Positions 21,870 to 31,098 of a stretch of 64,000 nucleotides of DNA are shown here, in pieces; within the stretch, counting starts at the first letter, position 1, and each line of letters begins with the position of its first letter. The notes below the pieces were generated by a model. It saw nothing but the letters and a program-made list of their open reading frames with translations, did not search any database and had not been told where the DNA came from. The translations under genes and the position numbers were made by a program. The stretch spans positions 372,001-436,000 of the forward strand of contig NZ_JAHKRS010000001.1 of assembly GCF_018863235.1 (NCBI RefSeq). Direction: 5' to 3'. This stretch comes from Pseudomaricurvus albidus (GTDB taxonomy: Bacteria > Pseudomonadota > Gammaproteobacteria > Pseudomonadales > Cellvibrionaceae).

Positions 21870-22004
21870 ATGCGACTTTTTTCCCTGATACTGGCTACTG
21901 CAATTCTGACCCTCGGACTGGCTGGCTGTGGTCAAAAGGGCCCTTTGTATCTGCCCCAGCCTGAAGAAGCGGAACAACCAGCCAGCCAGACTCCGGCGGA
22001 ATAG
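21870..22004 (+). CDS. lptM: LptM (YifL-like) small lipoprotein
   Basis: 44 aa. It has an N-terminal signal with lipobox LAGC (Cys20), then the diagnostic GQKGPLYLPQ and a short acidic tail. LptM is a small outer-membrane lipoprotein that assists assembly of the LptDE lipopolysaccharide translocon in E. coli. Position directly before lysA-dapF is the conserved placement in Pseudomonas and relatives. GGAG lies a few bases before the start codon. Confidence 0.9.
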   Translation: MRLFSLILATAILTLGLAGCGQKGPLYLPQPEEAEQPASQTPAE

Positions 22005-22052
22005 TGTTTCTCCGGCTAAAACTGTTTTGAGCTCACAGAGCTCTCAGGGCCA

Positions 22053-22104
22053 GACTGCTTTTCCGAACCTTACTGTTTTTAGAACCATACTGTTTTTAGA
22101 ACCA
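22053..22104 (+). repeat. Tandem 17-bp repeats in the lysA leader
   Basis: TACTGTTTTTAGAACCA occurs twice in perfect tandem (22071-22087 and 22088-22104), preceded by a degraded copy (22053-22070). The repeats fill most of the short gap between lptM and lysA. Confidence 0.75.
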
Positions 22105-22120
22105 TACTCAGAGTTTCCCC

Positions 22121-23380
22121 ATGCAAGATTTTACCGAACGCAACGGCCAGCTGTTTGCCGAACAAGTCTCTCTTACCCAGCTTGCCGAGCAGTTCGGTAC
22201 CCCGCTGTATGTCTATAGCCGCGCGGCTTTTACCCGTCACTATCAGGATTACGCCAAGGCCCTGGGGAATCACCCGGGCATGATCTGCTACGCCGTCAAA
22301 GCCAACTCCAATATCGCGGTGCTCAATGTCCTTGCCCGTCTTGGCGCCGGGTTCGACATCGTCTCCGAAGGTGAGCTCGAGCGCGTGCTGCTGGCAGGCG
22401 GTGATCCTGGCCGGGTGGTGTTTTCCGGCGTGGGCAAAACCCCTGCAGAAATGCGTCGTGCACTGGAAGTGGGTGTTCACTGTTTTAACGTGGAGTCTGA
22501 AGCCGAGGTCGATGTATTGGCCGCCGTCGCTGCCGACATGGGCACCGTAGCGCGCGTCTCCCTGCGAGTCAATCCCGATGTGGACGCCAACACTCACCCT
22601 TATATCTCCACCGGTCTGAAAGAGAACAAGTTCGGGATCGACATCGCGGAAGCGCCGCGGGTCTACGCCCACGCCAACCAGCTCGACTCCCTGGATGTGG
22701 TTGGTGTCGACTGCCACATTGGCTCTCAGCTGACTGAGCTGTCGCCCTTTGTCGACGCTCTGGATCGTGTATTGCAGCTGGTTGATCAATTGGCAGGAAT
22801 CGGTATCACCATCGAGCATCTGGATCTCGGCGGCGGACTGGGTGTCACCTATCGGGACGAGCAGCCACCGGCCGTTGCCGATTACATGCAGGCCATCAAA
22901 GACCGTCTCGGCAACCGCTCGCTGGCGCTGATCTTTGAACCGGGCCGCTCCATCGCCGCCAATGCCGGCGTGTTGCTGACCAAAGTGGAATATCTGAAAC
23001 CCACGCCGCACAAGAATTTTGCCATTATCGACGCCGCCATGAACGACAATATCCGCCCGTCCCTCTATCAGGCCTGGCAGGATATCCGTCCCTTGCAGGT
23101 TCGTGAAGGCGATACCCAGAACTGGGATTTGGTGGGCCCGGTGTGTGAGACCGGCGACTTTCTGGGCAAGGACCGCGCACTGAATCTGGCCACCGGCGAC
23201 TATCTGGCGGTGATGTCCTGTGGCGCCTATGGTTTTACCATGAGCTCCAATTACAACAGCCGGCCGCGTGCAGCAGAGATTATGGTCGATGGCGACCAAG
23301 CCACTGTCGTGCGCGCCCGTGAAACGCTCGCCAGCCTCACCCAGGGTGAAGCGCTGCTCGACGCCCCGACTGACTCATAA
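22121..23380 (+). CDS. lysA: Diaminopimelate decarboxylase
   Basis: 419 aa, PLP enzyme that converts meso-diaminopimelate to lysine. The PLP lysine is in [12 protein letters not shown]; the phosphate/substrate motifs are [20 protein letters not shown] and [12 protein letters not shown]; the second-subunit active-site Cys is in [11 protein letters not shown]. Length is normal. It sits in lptM-lysA-dapF, with dapF starting 14 bp after its stop. Confidence 0.98.
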   Translation: MQDFTERNGQLFAEQVSLTQLAEQFGTPLYVYSRAAFTRHYQDYAKALGNHPGMICYAVKANSNIAVLNVLARLGAGFDIVSEGELERVLLAGGDPGRVVFSGVGKTPAEMRRALEVGVHCFNVESEAEVDVLAAVAADMGTVARVSLRVNPDVDANTHPYISTGLKENKFGIDIAEAPRVYAHANQLDSLDVVGVDCHIGSQLTELSPFVDALDRVLQLVDQLAGIGITIEHLDLGGGLGVTYRDEQPPAVADYMQAIKDRLGNRSLALIFEPGRSIAANAGVLLTKVEYLKPTPHKNFAIIDAAMNDNIRPSLYQAWQDIRPLQVREGDTQNWDLVGPVCETGDFLGKDRALNLATGDYLAVMSCGAYGFTMSSNYNSRPRAAEIMVDGDQATVVRARETLASLTQGEALLDAPTDS

Positions 23381-23394
23381 AGGATCAACACCCC

Positions 23395-24225
23395 GTGAGA
23401 TTACGTTTTACCAAAATGCACGGTCTCGGCAACGACTTTATCGTGCTCGACGGCATCAGCCAGCGCATCCGTCTGAGTGAAGATAAGATCCGCCGTCTGG
23501 CTGACCGGCGCTTTGGCGTGGGTTGCGATCAGGTTCTGATCGTTGAAGTGCCGCAAAATCCCGACGTGGATTTTCGCTACCGCATCTTTAACGCCGACGG
23601 CTCCGAAGTGGAAAACTGTGGCAACGGCGCCCGCTGCTTCGCCCGCTTTGTACTGGATCGCAAGCTCACTGGCAAACGCAACATTGTGGTGGAAACCGCC
23701 AACGGAGTCATGACCCTGCGCGTGCTCGATAATGACGACGTTCAGGTGGACATGGGAGCACCGCGACTGGCCCCTGCCGATCTGCCTTTTACCGCTGAGG
23801 AGCAGGCAATCACCTATTCGTTGCCACTATCCGACACCACGCTGGAAATCAGCGCCGTCTCCATGGGTAATCCCCATGCCGTGACCGTGGTGGACGACGT
23901 CAAAACAGCCCCGGTGGAAACCTGGGGACCAGAGGTTGAAGCCCACGCGCAGTTCCCCCGGCGGGTGAACGCCGGCTTTATGGATATTGTTTCCCGCAGC
24001 GAAATCAATCTGCGCGTCTACGAACGCGGCAGCGGCGAAACCCTGGCCTGCGGCACCGGTGCCTGCGCCGCAGTAGTGGCGGGACGCTTGCGCAACCTGT
24101 TAGACTCCAAAGTCAAAGTCAATCTGCCCGGCGGCAGCCTGACGATTGAGTGGCAGGGGGAAGGACAACCTGTTCTGATGTCGGGTCCGGCAACTCATGT
24201 CTTTCACGGACAGGTTAAAGTCTGA
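23395..24225 (+). CDS. dapF: Diaminopimelate epimerase
   Basis: 276 aa; interconverts LL- and meso-diaminopimelate for lysine and peptidoglycan. It uses a GTG start with AAGGA upstream. Signature MHGLGNDF is at the N-terminus, and the two catalytic Cys are in [13 protein letters not shown] and [13 protein letters not shown]. Both are intact. It lies 14 bp downstream of lysA, so co-transcription is likely. Confidence 0.98.
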   Translation: MRLRFTKMHGLGNDFIVLDGISQRIRLSEDKIRRLADRRFGVGCDQVLIVEVPQNPDVDFRYRIFNADGSEVENCGNGARCFARFVLDRKLTGKRNIVVETANGVMTLRVLDNDDVQVDMGAPRLAPADLPFTAEEQAITYSLPLSDTTLEISAVSMGNPHAVTVVDDVKTAPVETWGPEVEAHAQFPRRVNAGFMDIVSRSEINLRVYERGSGETLACGTGACAAVVAGRLRNLLDSKVKVNLPGGSLTIEWQGEGQPVLMSGPATHVFHGQVKV

Positions 24226-24311
24226 ATTTAAGCAGGTGACAAGTCTGAGCGTTCGAGGGAAAGGCTCAAACATCAACAGGTTTACAGGACAAACAGGTAC
24301 AAACTACGCAC

Positions 24312-25007
24312 ATGAGTGATCAAACAGTTGTTGATACCGAGAACGCCATCACCGAAGAACAGGTAACCAAATACCTGCGCAAGCATCCTGATTTCTTCGT
24401 CAAACAGCCGGGATTACTCGCCGATTTGCGCCTGCCACACGAAAGTGGCCAGGCGATTTCTCTGGTAGAGCGGCAGGTGTCCATTCTGCGTGAGCGCAAC
24501 ATGGACATGCGCCACCGTCTCAGCAAACTGCTGGACAACGCCCGCGACAACGATCGCCTGTTCGACAAGACCAAACGCCTGGTGCTGGCACTGCTCGAAG
24601 GCAAGACCCTCACCGACACCATCGATTCCCTGTTTTACAGTTTCGACAACGAGTTCAAGATTCATTACACCACGCTGATCCTGTTTGGCGACCGCGCCGC
24701 CCTGTCCGCCGGCAAGGCCCGAGTCGAACCCCTGAGCAAAGCCCGCGAGAGCATTGCTCAGGTGCTCAAGAACAGCCGCCCCCAATGTGGCACCCTGTCA
24801 GCGGAAGAGACTCGATACCTGTTTCCCGATTTTGCCGACAGCGTCGGTTCCGTCGCTCTGGTGCCACTGATTCACGGCAACACCTTTGGTGTGCTGGCCA
24901 TCGCCAACCGTGACCCCGGTTACTATCGCTCCAGCATGGGCACCCTGTTTCTGAGTTACATCGGCGAAGTCCTCAATCGCCAGCTGCCCCAGTATCTGCC
25001 TAGATAG
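24312..25007 (+). CDS. DUF484 family protein
   Basis: 231 aa, cytosolic. The N-terminus has the family pattern VTKYLRKHPDFFVKQPGLL, then a coiled segment (SLVERQVSILRERNMDMRHR) and a GAF-like C-terminal domain (about 110-225, including GSVALVPLIHGNTFGVLAI). The function is unknown. It is always found between dapF and xerC in gammaproteobacteria, as here. Confidence 0.93.
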   Translation: MSDQTVVDTENAITEEQVTKYLRKHPDFFVKQPGLLADLRLPHESGQAISLVERQVSILRERNMDMRHRLSKLLDNARDNDRLFDKTKRLVLALLEGKTLTDTIDSLFYSFDNEFKIHYTTLILFGDRAALSAGKARVEPLSKARESIAQVLKNSRPQCGTLSAEETRYLFPDFADSVGSVALVPLIHGNTFGVLAIANRDPGYYRSSMGTLFLSYIGEVLNRQLPQYLPR

Positions 25008-25042
25008 CGGGTTCAGATCACCAGCGTGGAGGGAAGGGCAGC

Positions 25043-26008
25043 GTGACCAAACCGGCTTCAGACCTCACCCTTGCTCTCGAGGGCTTTGAACATTACCTGC
25101 GTTTTGAACGACGCCTGTCAGACCATACGCTCGAAGGCTACCAGCGGGATCTGCTGCGCCTGCAGGAGTTTTGCCAAACCACCGAAGTGAGCTTAACCGA
25201 CCTCCGCCATTTCCATATTCGCCAGTGTCTGGCCCAACTGCACCGACGCAACCTGAAACCCCGCAGCCTGCAACGCTGGCTGTCTGCCGTGCGCACATTT
25301 TTCCAATACTGCCTGAAACACAAACTGACCACCCTGAACCCTTGCACCGGACTGCAAGCTCCCAAAGCGGAAAAACCTCTGCCCAAGGCGCTGGATGTAG
25401 ATCAGGCGATTCAGTTTGTAGAGGTAAAAGGGCAGGACTTCCTGTCGTTGCGCGATCGCGCGTGTCTGGAACTGTTTTATTCGTCGGGATTGCGACTGAG
25501 TGAACTGGTGTCACTGGACTGGGGCGATGTTGACCTGAAACAGGCCCAGTTGCGAGTCACCGGCAAGGGTCGTAAAACCCGCGAACTGCCTGTTGGCCGC
25601 CACGCTCTGGATGCACTTATTGCCTGGCAGCAGGTACAACAATCAACCTGTGGTGATGAGGTGACCGCAATCTTCACCCAGCGGCGCGGACAGCGATTGA
25701 GCCCGCGCTCGATTCAGGCACGGCTGGCGAAACTGAGCATCACTCAGGGCGTCGACCAACCAATCCACCCCCATATGCTGCGCCACTCATTTGCCAGTCA
25801 CCTGCTGGAATCCAGTGGCGACCTGCGGGCGGTGCAAGAGCTGCTGGGACACGCCAACCTCTCGACCACCCAGGTGTACACCCACCTGGACTTTCAGCAC
25901 CTGGCCAAGGTCTACGACAGTGCGCACCCGCGAGCCAAAAGTCGCGATTCCGACACGCCGACGGCATCTGCTGCAGTATCTTCCTCCGAGCAACCTTCAA
26001 CCGAGTAA
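25043..26008 (+). CDS. xerC: Tyrosine recombinase XerC
   Basis: 321 aa; with XerD it resolves chromosome dimers at dif. It uses a GTG start with GGAGGGAAG upstream. The N-terminal SAM-like domain (FEHYLRFERRLSDHTLEGY) is followed by the catalytic domain with Arg in SSGLRLSELVSLDW, Lys in TGKGRKTRELP, His-x-x-Arg in HPHMLRHSFASHLL, His in LGHANLSTTQ and the nucleophile Tyr in VYTHLDFQHLAKVYD. The C-terminus has about 20 extra low-complexity residues. Position after DUF484 is canonical. Confidence 0.96.
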   Translation: MTKPASDLTLALEGFEHYLRFERRLSDHTLEGYQRDLLRLQEFCQTTEVSLTDLRHFHIRQCLAQLHRRNLKPRSLQRWLSAVRTFFQYCLKHKLTTLNPCTGLQAPKAEKPLPKALDVDQAIQFVEVKGQDFLSLRDRACLELFYSSGLRLSELVSLDWGDVDLKQAQLRVTGKGRKTRELPVGRHALDALIAWQQVQQSTCGDEVTAIFTQRRGQRLSPRSIQARLAKLSITQGVDQPIHPHMLRHSFASHLLESSGDLRAVQELLGHANLSTTQVYTHLDFQHLAKVYDSAHPRAKSRDSDTPTASAAVSSSEQPSTE

Positions 26009-26042
26009 TCGGCGGAGCAGGTCAGACCGCGACCTAAAGAGA

Positions 26043-26252
26043 TCAAATAGGGCGACTGCAGTAATTGTTGGAAGGCTTTTGCGGCGGATCCGAAGTGGTA
26101 CTGGGATCCACGGTCTGGATCTGTCCTCCACGGGCCAAAAACGCTTCCACTTCGGACTGCAGCTGTTCTCTCAATTTTTTGCGGGAATCTACGGTGTGAT
26201 CTTCGAGTCGTTCTTCGCGATCGTCACGGTCTTCCAAAACGTCTTGATTCAT
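26043..26252 (-). CDS. sutA: Short SutA-like RNA-polymerase-associated regulator
   Basis: 69 aa. The C-terminal half (EAFLARGGQIQTVDP, then SDPPQKPSNNYCSRPI) closely matches what I remember of Pseudomonas SutA (FLSRGGKVQ...DPPKKP...SRPI), a small protein that binds RNA polymerase and aids transcription during slow growth. It also lies in the same neighbourhood, between xerC and glnK-amtB. The Pseudomonas protein has a long acidic N-terminal tail; here only about 25 charged residues precede the conserved helix (DRDDREERLEDHT). A ribosome-site-like AGCAGG precedes the ATG. Confidence 0.78.
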   Translation of the reverse strand: MNQDVLEDRDDREERLEDHTVDSRKKLREQLQSEVEAFLARGGQIQTVDPSTTSDPPQKPSNNYCSRPI

Positions 26253-26484
26253 ATAAAAACCTGCTACCGGTTGTCATTGCTAAATCAATATCATTTCTCT
26301 GCGGTGCTCTTATTTTGCCCGGCACCACTTCCGATCAGAGCGTTCTGTGACGTCCCTGAACGCTGTATTTATAGTCCAACTTGAATTCGTTTGGCCACCT
26401 CCTTTTGATGAAATTTTTAGTCTTTTTTGCTCTAGAATATGCGACTATCCTGAACAGATAGTAATTACTTTCCCATGGAGAACC

Positions 26485-27189
26485 ATGAATCAGGATGGCA
26501 CCAAAACACTCCTCGAACCCGCACTTTTGCAATGGCTGAAAACGCTGTCTCCCCAGCCACCGAAAGTACTGATCAGCGCCTGTCTGGCCGGGCAAAATGT
26601 TCGCTATGACGGCCGGGAAAAAAGTCTCGGTCAGGTGCTGACCACGCTCAGTGCCGCGCTGGAGCTGGTGCAACATTGCCCGGAAATGGACGCCGGCATG
26701 GGGGTTCCCCGCAAGCCGATTCAATGGGTGCAGACGTCGAAGGGACAGCGACAGCTGCAATGGGTAGAGCAACCCGGAGTTGCCGTGGACTTTCCGCTGC
26801 GAGAAAGAGCCGAACACTGGTGCCAACAGCAGGCGGAACTGCATGCCGCTATCATCAAAGCCCGGTCACCCAGCTGCGGCAAAGACACCACGCCCCTGCT
26901 CAGCGAACAGGGAGACACCGTGCAATGGATCGATGGGGTATTCGTCCACACTCTGGCACAGACTTACCCGGATCTGACCATAGTGGATGAACACTATTTC
27001 ACCAGAGAGGTGGACATCGTCTGGTTTGTGGTTGGAGTGTACTTACAGGCAGGCAAACCGGCAGGCCTCGAGACGGTTAATCTTCTGAATTCTGATTTGC
27101 CATGGCAAGGCAATCTGGAACAGTTTCTGGATACCCCCACCCAGGATCGCGATCGCCATGTACAGACACTGGTAAGCCGCCTCGGCTAG
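26485..27189 (+). CDS. DUF523 family protein
   Basis: 234 aa. The family hallmarks are VLISACLAGQNVRYDG near residue 30, CPEMDAGMGVPRKPI and the Cys motif IIKARSPSCGKDT. Conserved Cys residues suggest metal or cluster binding, but the function of the family is unknown to me. The frame is open 46 codons further upstream; the start at 26485 is chosen for TGGAGAACC directly before it and for homology. It ends in a strong bidirectional terminator. Confidence 0.9.
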   Translation: MNQDGTKTLLEPALLQWLKTLSPQPPKVLISACLAGQNVRYDGREKSLGQVLTTLSAALELVQHCPEMDAGMGVPRKPIQWVQTSKGQRQLQWVEQPGVAVDFPLRERAEHWCQQQAELHAAIIKARSPSCGKDTTPLLSEQGDTVQWIDGVFVHTLAQTYPDLTIVDEHYFTREVDIVWFVVGVYLQAGKPAGLETVNLLNSDLPWQGNLEQFLDTPTQDRDRHVQTLVSRLG

Positions 27190-27210
27190 CAGAACTCAAT
27201 CACCAGACAC

Positions 27211-27237
27211 AAAAAAGCCGGCTAAGCCGGCTTTTTT
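27211..27237. terminator. Bidirectional terminator between DUF523 and P-II genes
   Basis: AAAAAAGCCGGC TAA GCCGGCTTTTTT, a perfect stem with T-runs on both strands between convergent genes. Confidence 0.93.
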
Positions 27238-27275
27238 GTGTTCCTGGATAACATGGCTTAGCCAATGTCTCAGGT

Positions 27276-27920
<645 letters not shown>

Positions 27921-29162
27921 TTACTTGCTGCTGGTGAACTCTGGGTAAGCTTCCATACCACACTCAACCAGATCCACACCGCTGAACTCTTCTTCTTCAG
28001 AGACACGGATGCCCATAACCGCTTTCAGAATGCCCCAAACGATCAGGCTGGTTACAAATACCCAAACGAAGATGGTAGCAGCACCGATCAGCTGGCCAGA
28101 GAAAGAAGAACCGTCGTTGGTTACAGGTACCAGCAACAGACCCAGCAGACCTACCACACCGTGAACAGAGATAGCACCAACAGGATCGTCGATTTTCAGC
28201 TTGTCCAGAGTCAGGATGCTGAAGACAACCAGAACACCACCCAGAGCACCAAACAGAGTCGCTTGCAGTGCGGTTGGAGTGGAAGGCTCAGCAGTGATCG
28301 CTACCAGACCAGCCAGAGCACCGTTCAGCGCCATGGTCAGGTCAGCTTTACCGAACAGGATGCGAGCCACAATGATGGCGCCAATCAGACCACCGGCCGC
28401 CGCAGCGTTGGTGTTCATGAAGACAATCGCAACAGAGTTGGCAGATTCAACAGACGCAGTCGCCAGTACGGAACCGCCGTTGAAACCGAACCAGCCCAAC
28501 CACAGGATGAAAGTACCCAGAGTGGCCAGAGGCAGGTTAGCACCCGGGAAAGCGTGAACTTCACCGTTGGCACCGTATTTACCTTTACGGGCACCCAGCA
28601 GAATCACACCAGCCAGAGCCGCAGAAGCACCCGCCATGTGAACAATACCGGAACCTGCAAAGTCAGAGAAACCCAGGTCGCCCAGCACGTACATGCCAAA
28701 CACAGCCTCGCCGTTCCAGGTCCAGGCACCTTCCATTGGGTAGATGAAACCGGTCATGACCACAGCGAAAGCCAGGAAAGCCCACAGCTTCATACGCTCG
28801 GCAACCGCACCGGATACGATGGACATGGCAGTGGCTACGAATACCACCTGGAAGAAGAAGTCAGCAGAAGGTGCATAGGTTGCACGATCGTCAGCTGACG
28901 CGCCAGCAACACCGTCACCGAGGATGCCGGACAGGAACAGATCGCCGCCGTACATCAGGTGATAACCGCACACCATGTACATGGTACAGGCCACCGCAAA
29001 CAGGGCGACGTTTTTGGTCAGAATTTCAGTTGTGTTTTTGGAGCGGACCAGACCCGCTTCCAGCATGGCGAAACCAGCCGCCATCCACATTACCAGCGCG
29101 CCGCACACCAAAAAGTAAAAGGTGTCCAAGGCGTACTGCAATTCGAAAATTGAGTTTTCCAT
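27921..29162 (-). CDS. amtB: Ammonium transporter
   Basis: 413 aa, with about 11 membrane helices; trimeric channel for ammonium/ammonia. The gate and pore region carry the twin His: His in GSGIVHMAGASAALAG and in ISVHGVVGLLG. The N-terminal helix (FLVCGALVMWMAAGFAML) and cytosolic tail (EEEEFSGVDLVECGMEAYPE) match the family. A GGAG site precedes the ATG. It lies 82 bp downstream of a P-II gene, the canonical glnK-amtB pair, in which GlnK plugs AmtB when nitrogen is plentiful. Confidence 0.97.
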   Translation of the reverse strand: MENSIFELQYALDTFYFLVCGALVMWMAAGFAMLEAGLVRSKNTTEILTKNVALFAVACTMYMVCGYHLMYGGDLFLSGILGDGVAGASADDRATYAPSADFFFQVVFVATAMSIVSGAVAERMKLWAFLAFAVVMTGFIYPMEGAWTWNGEAVFGMYVLGDLGFSDFAGSGIVHMAGASAALAGVILLGARKGKYGANGEVHAFPGANLPLATLGTFILWLGWFGFNGGSVLATASVESANSVAIVFMNTNAAAAGGLIGAIIVARILFGKADLTMALNGALAGLVAITAEPSTPTALQATLFGALGGVLVVFSILTLDKLKIDDPVGAISVHGVVGLLGLLLVPVTNDGSSFSGQLIGAATIFVWVFVTSLIVWGILKAVMGIRVSEEEEFSGVDLVECGMEAYPEFTSSK

Positions 29163-29244
29163 TGCGTTTCTCCGGGAGAGTTTTAACGTTTATCGTTTGA
29201 GCATTACGGGACAGGCCCGCTTATATTCAGTCGTTCGCTGACGC

Positions 29245-29595
<351 letters not shown>

Positions 29596-29630
29596 TTAAT
29601 GACGCGCCGACGCGCCGCAAAGATAAAAGC

Positions 29631-29648
29631 GCCGGGCACAGGCCCGGC
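29631..29648 (-). terminator. GC-rich hairpin between torF-like gene and glnK
   Basis: GCCGGGC CTGT GCCCGGC on the minus strand, followed by GCTTTTATC. The T-tract is weak, so it may allow partial read-through into glnK-amtB. Confidence 0.5.
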
Positions 29649-29666
29649 TACTGTAAAAAACTAAAC

Positions 29667-30338
29667 TTACAGATCGAAAGATTTGCCAATGGTGAAGACG
29701 ATAGCCTCGTCATCGTCATCGTAGTCCCAGCCATTCAGCTCATCACCGGTACCTTCAGCAGTGAAGATGAACGCAACGCCTGCATCAAAACCACCAATGG
29801 TAGTGCCGTAACCCAGCTCCAGGTACTCACCGTCCCAATCGTCGAAGAACGCACCGTAGGTGCCGTAGAAACCATTGTGTTCCAGAGTCAAAGCAACAAA
29901 GGAGTAATCGCTGTCTTCATCCAACACACCTTCTTCTTTACCGTGCTCACCAACAGAGTATTCCAGGCTGGCAAAACCGTAACCCAGGTTCAGGTTGAAC
30001 TCGTTGTACTCACTGTCGAATGATTCACCAGTGTACTGATAAGTGGTGTAACCCACGCTGGCAGAAAAACCGCCATCGGTTTCAAAGCCCCAACCGAGGT
30101 AGCCGTCAACTTCCAGGCCATCACCTACGTCTGCACTCCAGGCACCGATGTAGAAACCACTGTTCTCGTAGTCGATACCAGCAGAAGCAGAGCTGTTTTT
30201 CTGAATAATCCCGCGGTAGTAATACTCAGATGCATAACCGATGTTGGCAGACAGGCTGCCTTCAGCCATGGCAGGAGCAGCACTTAAAGCACCGGCAGAC
30301 AGAGCAACAGCAGCAGCCAATTGAGTTAACTTTTTCAT
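29667..30338 (-). CDS. TorF-family putative outer-membrane porin
   Basis: 223 aa. A signal peptide ends in APAMA, before EGSLSANIGYASEYYYRGI, the characteristic start of the proteobacterial TorF/TIGR02001 family. Alternating aromatic beta-strands and a final Phe-x-Leu (GKSFDL) indicate a small beta-barrel. It is acidic, with a DYDDDDEA loop. AGAGGAAG precedes the ATG. It is upstream of glnK-amtB and downstream of a candidate sigma-54 promoter, suggesting induction under nitrogen limitation, possibly for entry of small nitrogen compounds. Substrate unknown. Confidence 0.82.
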   Translation of the reverse strand: MKKLTQLAAAVALSAGALSAAPAMAEGSLSANIGYASEYYYRGIIQKNSSASAGIDYENSGFYIGAWSADVGDGLEVDGYLGWGFETDGGFSASVGYTTYQYTGESFDSEYNEFNLNLGYGFASLEYSVGEHGKEEGVLDEDSDYSFVALTLEHNGFYGTYGAFFDDWDGEYLELGYGTTIGGFDAGVAFIFTAEGTGDELNGWDYDDDDEAIVFTIGKSFDL

Positions 30339-30450
30339 GAATCTTCCTCTCGTTTTACCTAATGTAAATTTTTAATTTAAGTTGTTCTTCCCTTAAGCCG
30401 AACTTTCGTCAAGGAAAGTTGTTTGTATATTTTTACGGCTTGCCCTGTAT

Positions 30451-30468
30451 TAGCACATTGCTTGCCAA
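30451..30468 (-). promoter_or_regulatory. Candidate sigma-54 (-24/-12) promoter of torF-glnK-amtB
   Basis: The minus strand reads TTGGCAAGCAATGTGCTA. GG and GC are exactly 10 bases apart, as required for -24/-12 elements, with TGGCA at -24 and TGCT at -12. The transcript would start near 30441, about 100 nt before the TorF-like start codon. Confidence 0.65.
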
Positions 30469-30519
30469 CTTTAAAAAATCTATAAATTTCAATAAGTTAC
30501 CAACTTTTCGCACTGAATG

Positions 30520-30537
30520 TGCGCACACAAGGGCGCA
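30520..30537. promoter_or_regulatory. NtrC-like site (weaker)
   Basis: TGCGCACACAAGGGCGCA, an imperfect palindrome with TGCGC/GCGCA ends, about 80-95 bp upstream of the predicted transcription start. It is 1 bp longer than the usual 17-bp NtrC site. Confidence 0.4.
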
Positions 30538-30581
30538 ATACCATGCGCCAAAGCCCACTCGCAGTGCACAAAAAATGTTCG

Positions 30582-30610
30582 TGCACCACATTGGGCACCA
30601 CACTGGTGCA
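30582..30610. promoter_or_regulatory. Overlapping NtrC-like enhancer sites
   Basis: GGCACCACACTGGTGCA (30594-30610) is a near-perfect match to the NtrC site TGCACCA-N3-TGGTGCA. A second, partial copy TGCACCACATTGGGCA (30582-30597) overlaps it. Further GTGCAC half-sites lie at 30564 and 30581. Distance to the predicted transcription start is about 140-170 bp, usual for an NtrC enhancer. Confidence 0.65.
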
Positions 30611-30701
30611 ATAGCAATCTGCCTTTTGTGATGTCCCTTGAGGTAGAATGGAATCTTTCAGTTTCGTCTGTATTTACGTCTCAACTAACGCAGGATTTCC
30701 C

Positions 30702-30971
30702 ATGATTGAGCAACTGGCACGCAGTCTGTTTAACGACATTAAATCGGCCATTCCCACAGCCACCAGTGAACTGCCCGAACGCGAATTGCGAAGTCTGCTG
30801 GAGCGCACTTTGAGAAAAATGAATCTGGTCTCCCGCGATGAATTCGATGCTCAGCAGGCGGTGTTGTTACGCACCCGGGAAAAACTGGAAGCACTGGAGA
30901 AACAACTCAGTGAACTGGAAAGTAACGGCAACACAACAAAAGACTCCTCCGAAGACAAACCTGGCGCCTGA
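30702..30971 (+). CDS. ubiK: Ubiquinone biosynthesis accessory factor UbiK
   Basis: 89 aa. The N-terminal amphipathic helix (MIEQLARSLFNDIKSAIP) and the C-terminal coiled coil (LLRTREKLEALEKQLSELE) are typical of UbiK/YqiC, which binds lipids and supports the Ubi enzyme complex in E. coli. The start at 30702 follows CAGGATTTCCC. A frame 18 codons longer exists but has no family support. It lies directly before comM, as is common in gammaproteobacteria. Confidence 0.93.
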   Translation: MIEQLARSLFNDIKSAIPTATSELPERELRSLLERTLRKMNLVSRDEFDAQQAVLLRTREKLEALEKQLSELESNGNTTKDSSEDKPGA

Positions 30972-31098
30972 GCTTCATACCTTGGTATGGAAACAAGCCG
31001 GTTTGTCTCTGATAGTGAGTGATTAACCGGATTTGCCACTGGCTTTCCCGCTGCCACACAAAATAAGCTCTGGCCTTTTGACGCAGCAGGGAATGCAT

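Larger units (their letters stand above)
30339..30701. other. Divergent control region, torF-glnK-amtB / ubiK
   Basis: 363 bp holding the sigma-54 promoter and NtrC-like sites listed separately. The part next to the TorF-like gene is AT-rich. No sigma-70 promoter for ubiK was recognised with confidence. Confidence 0.6.

Noticed and set aside
22079-23299. 406-codon antisense open frame across lysA
   Set aside because: Antisense shadow of lysA without family features.
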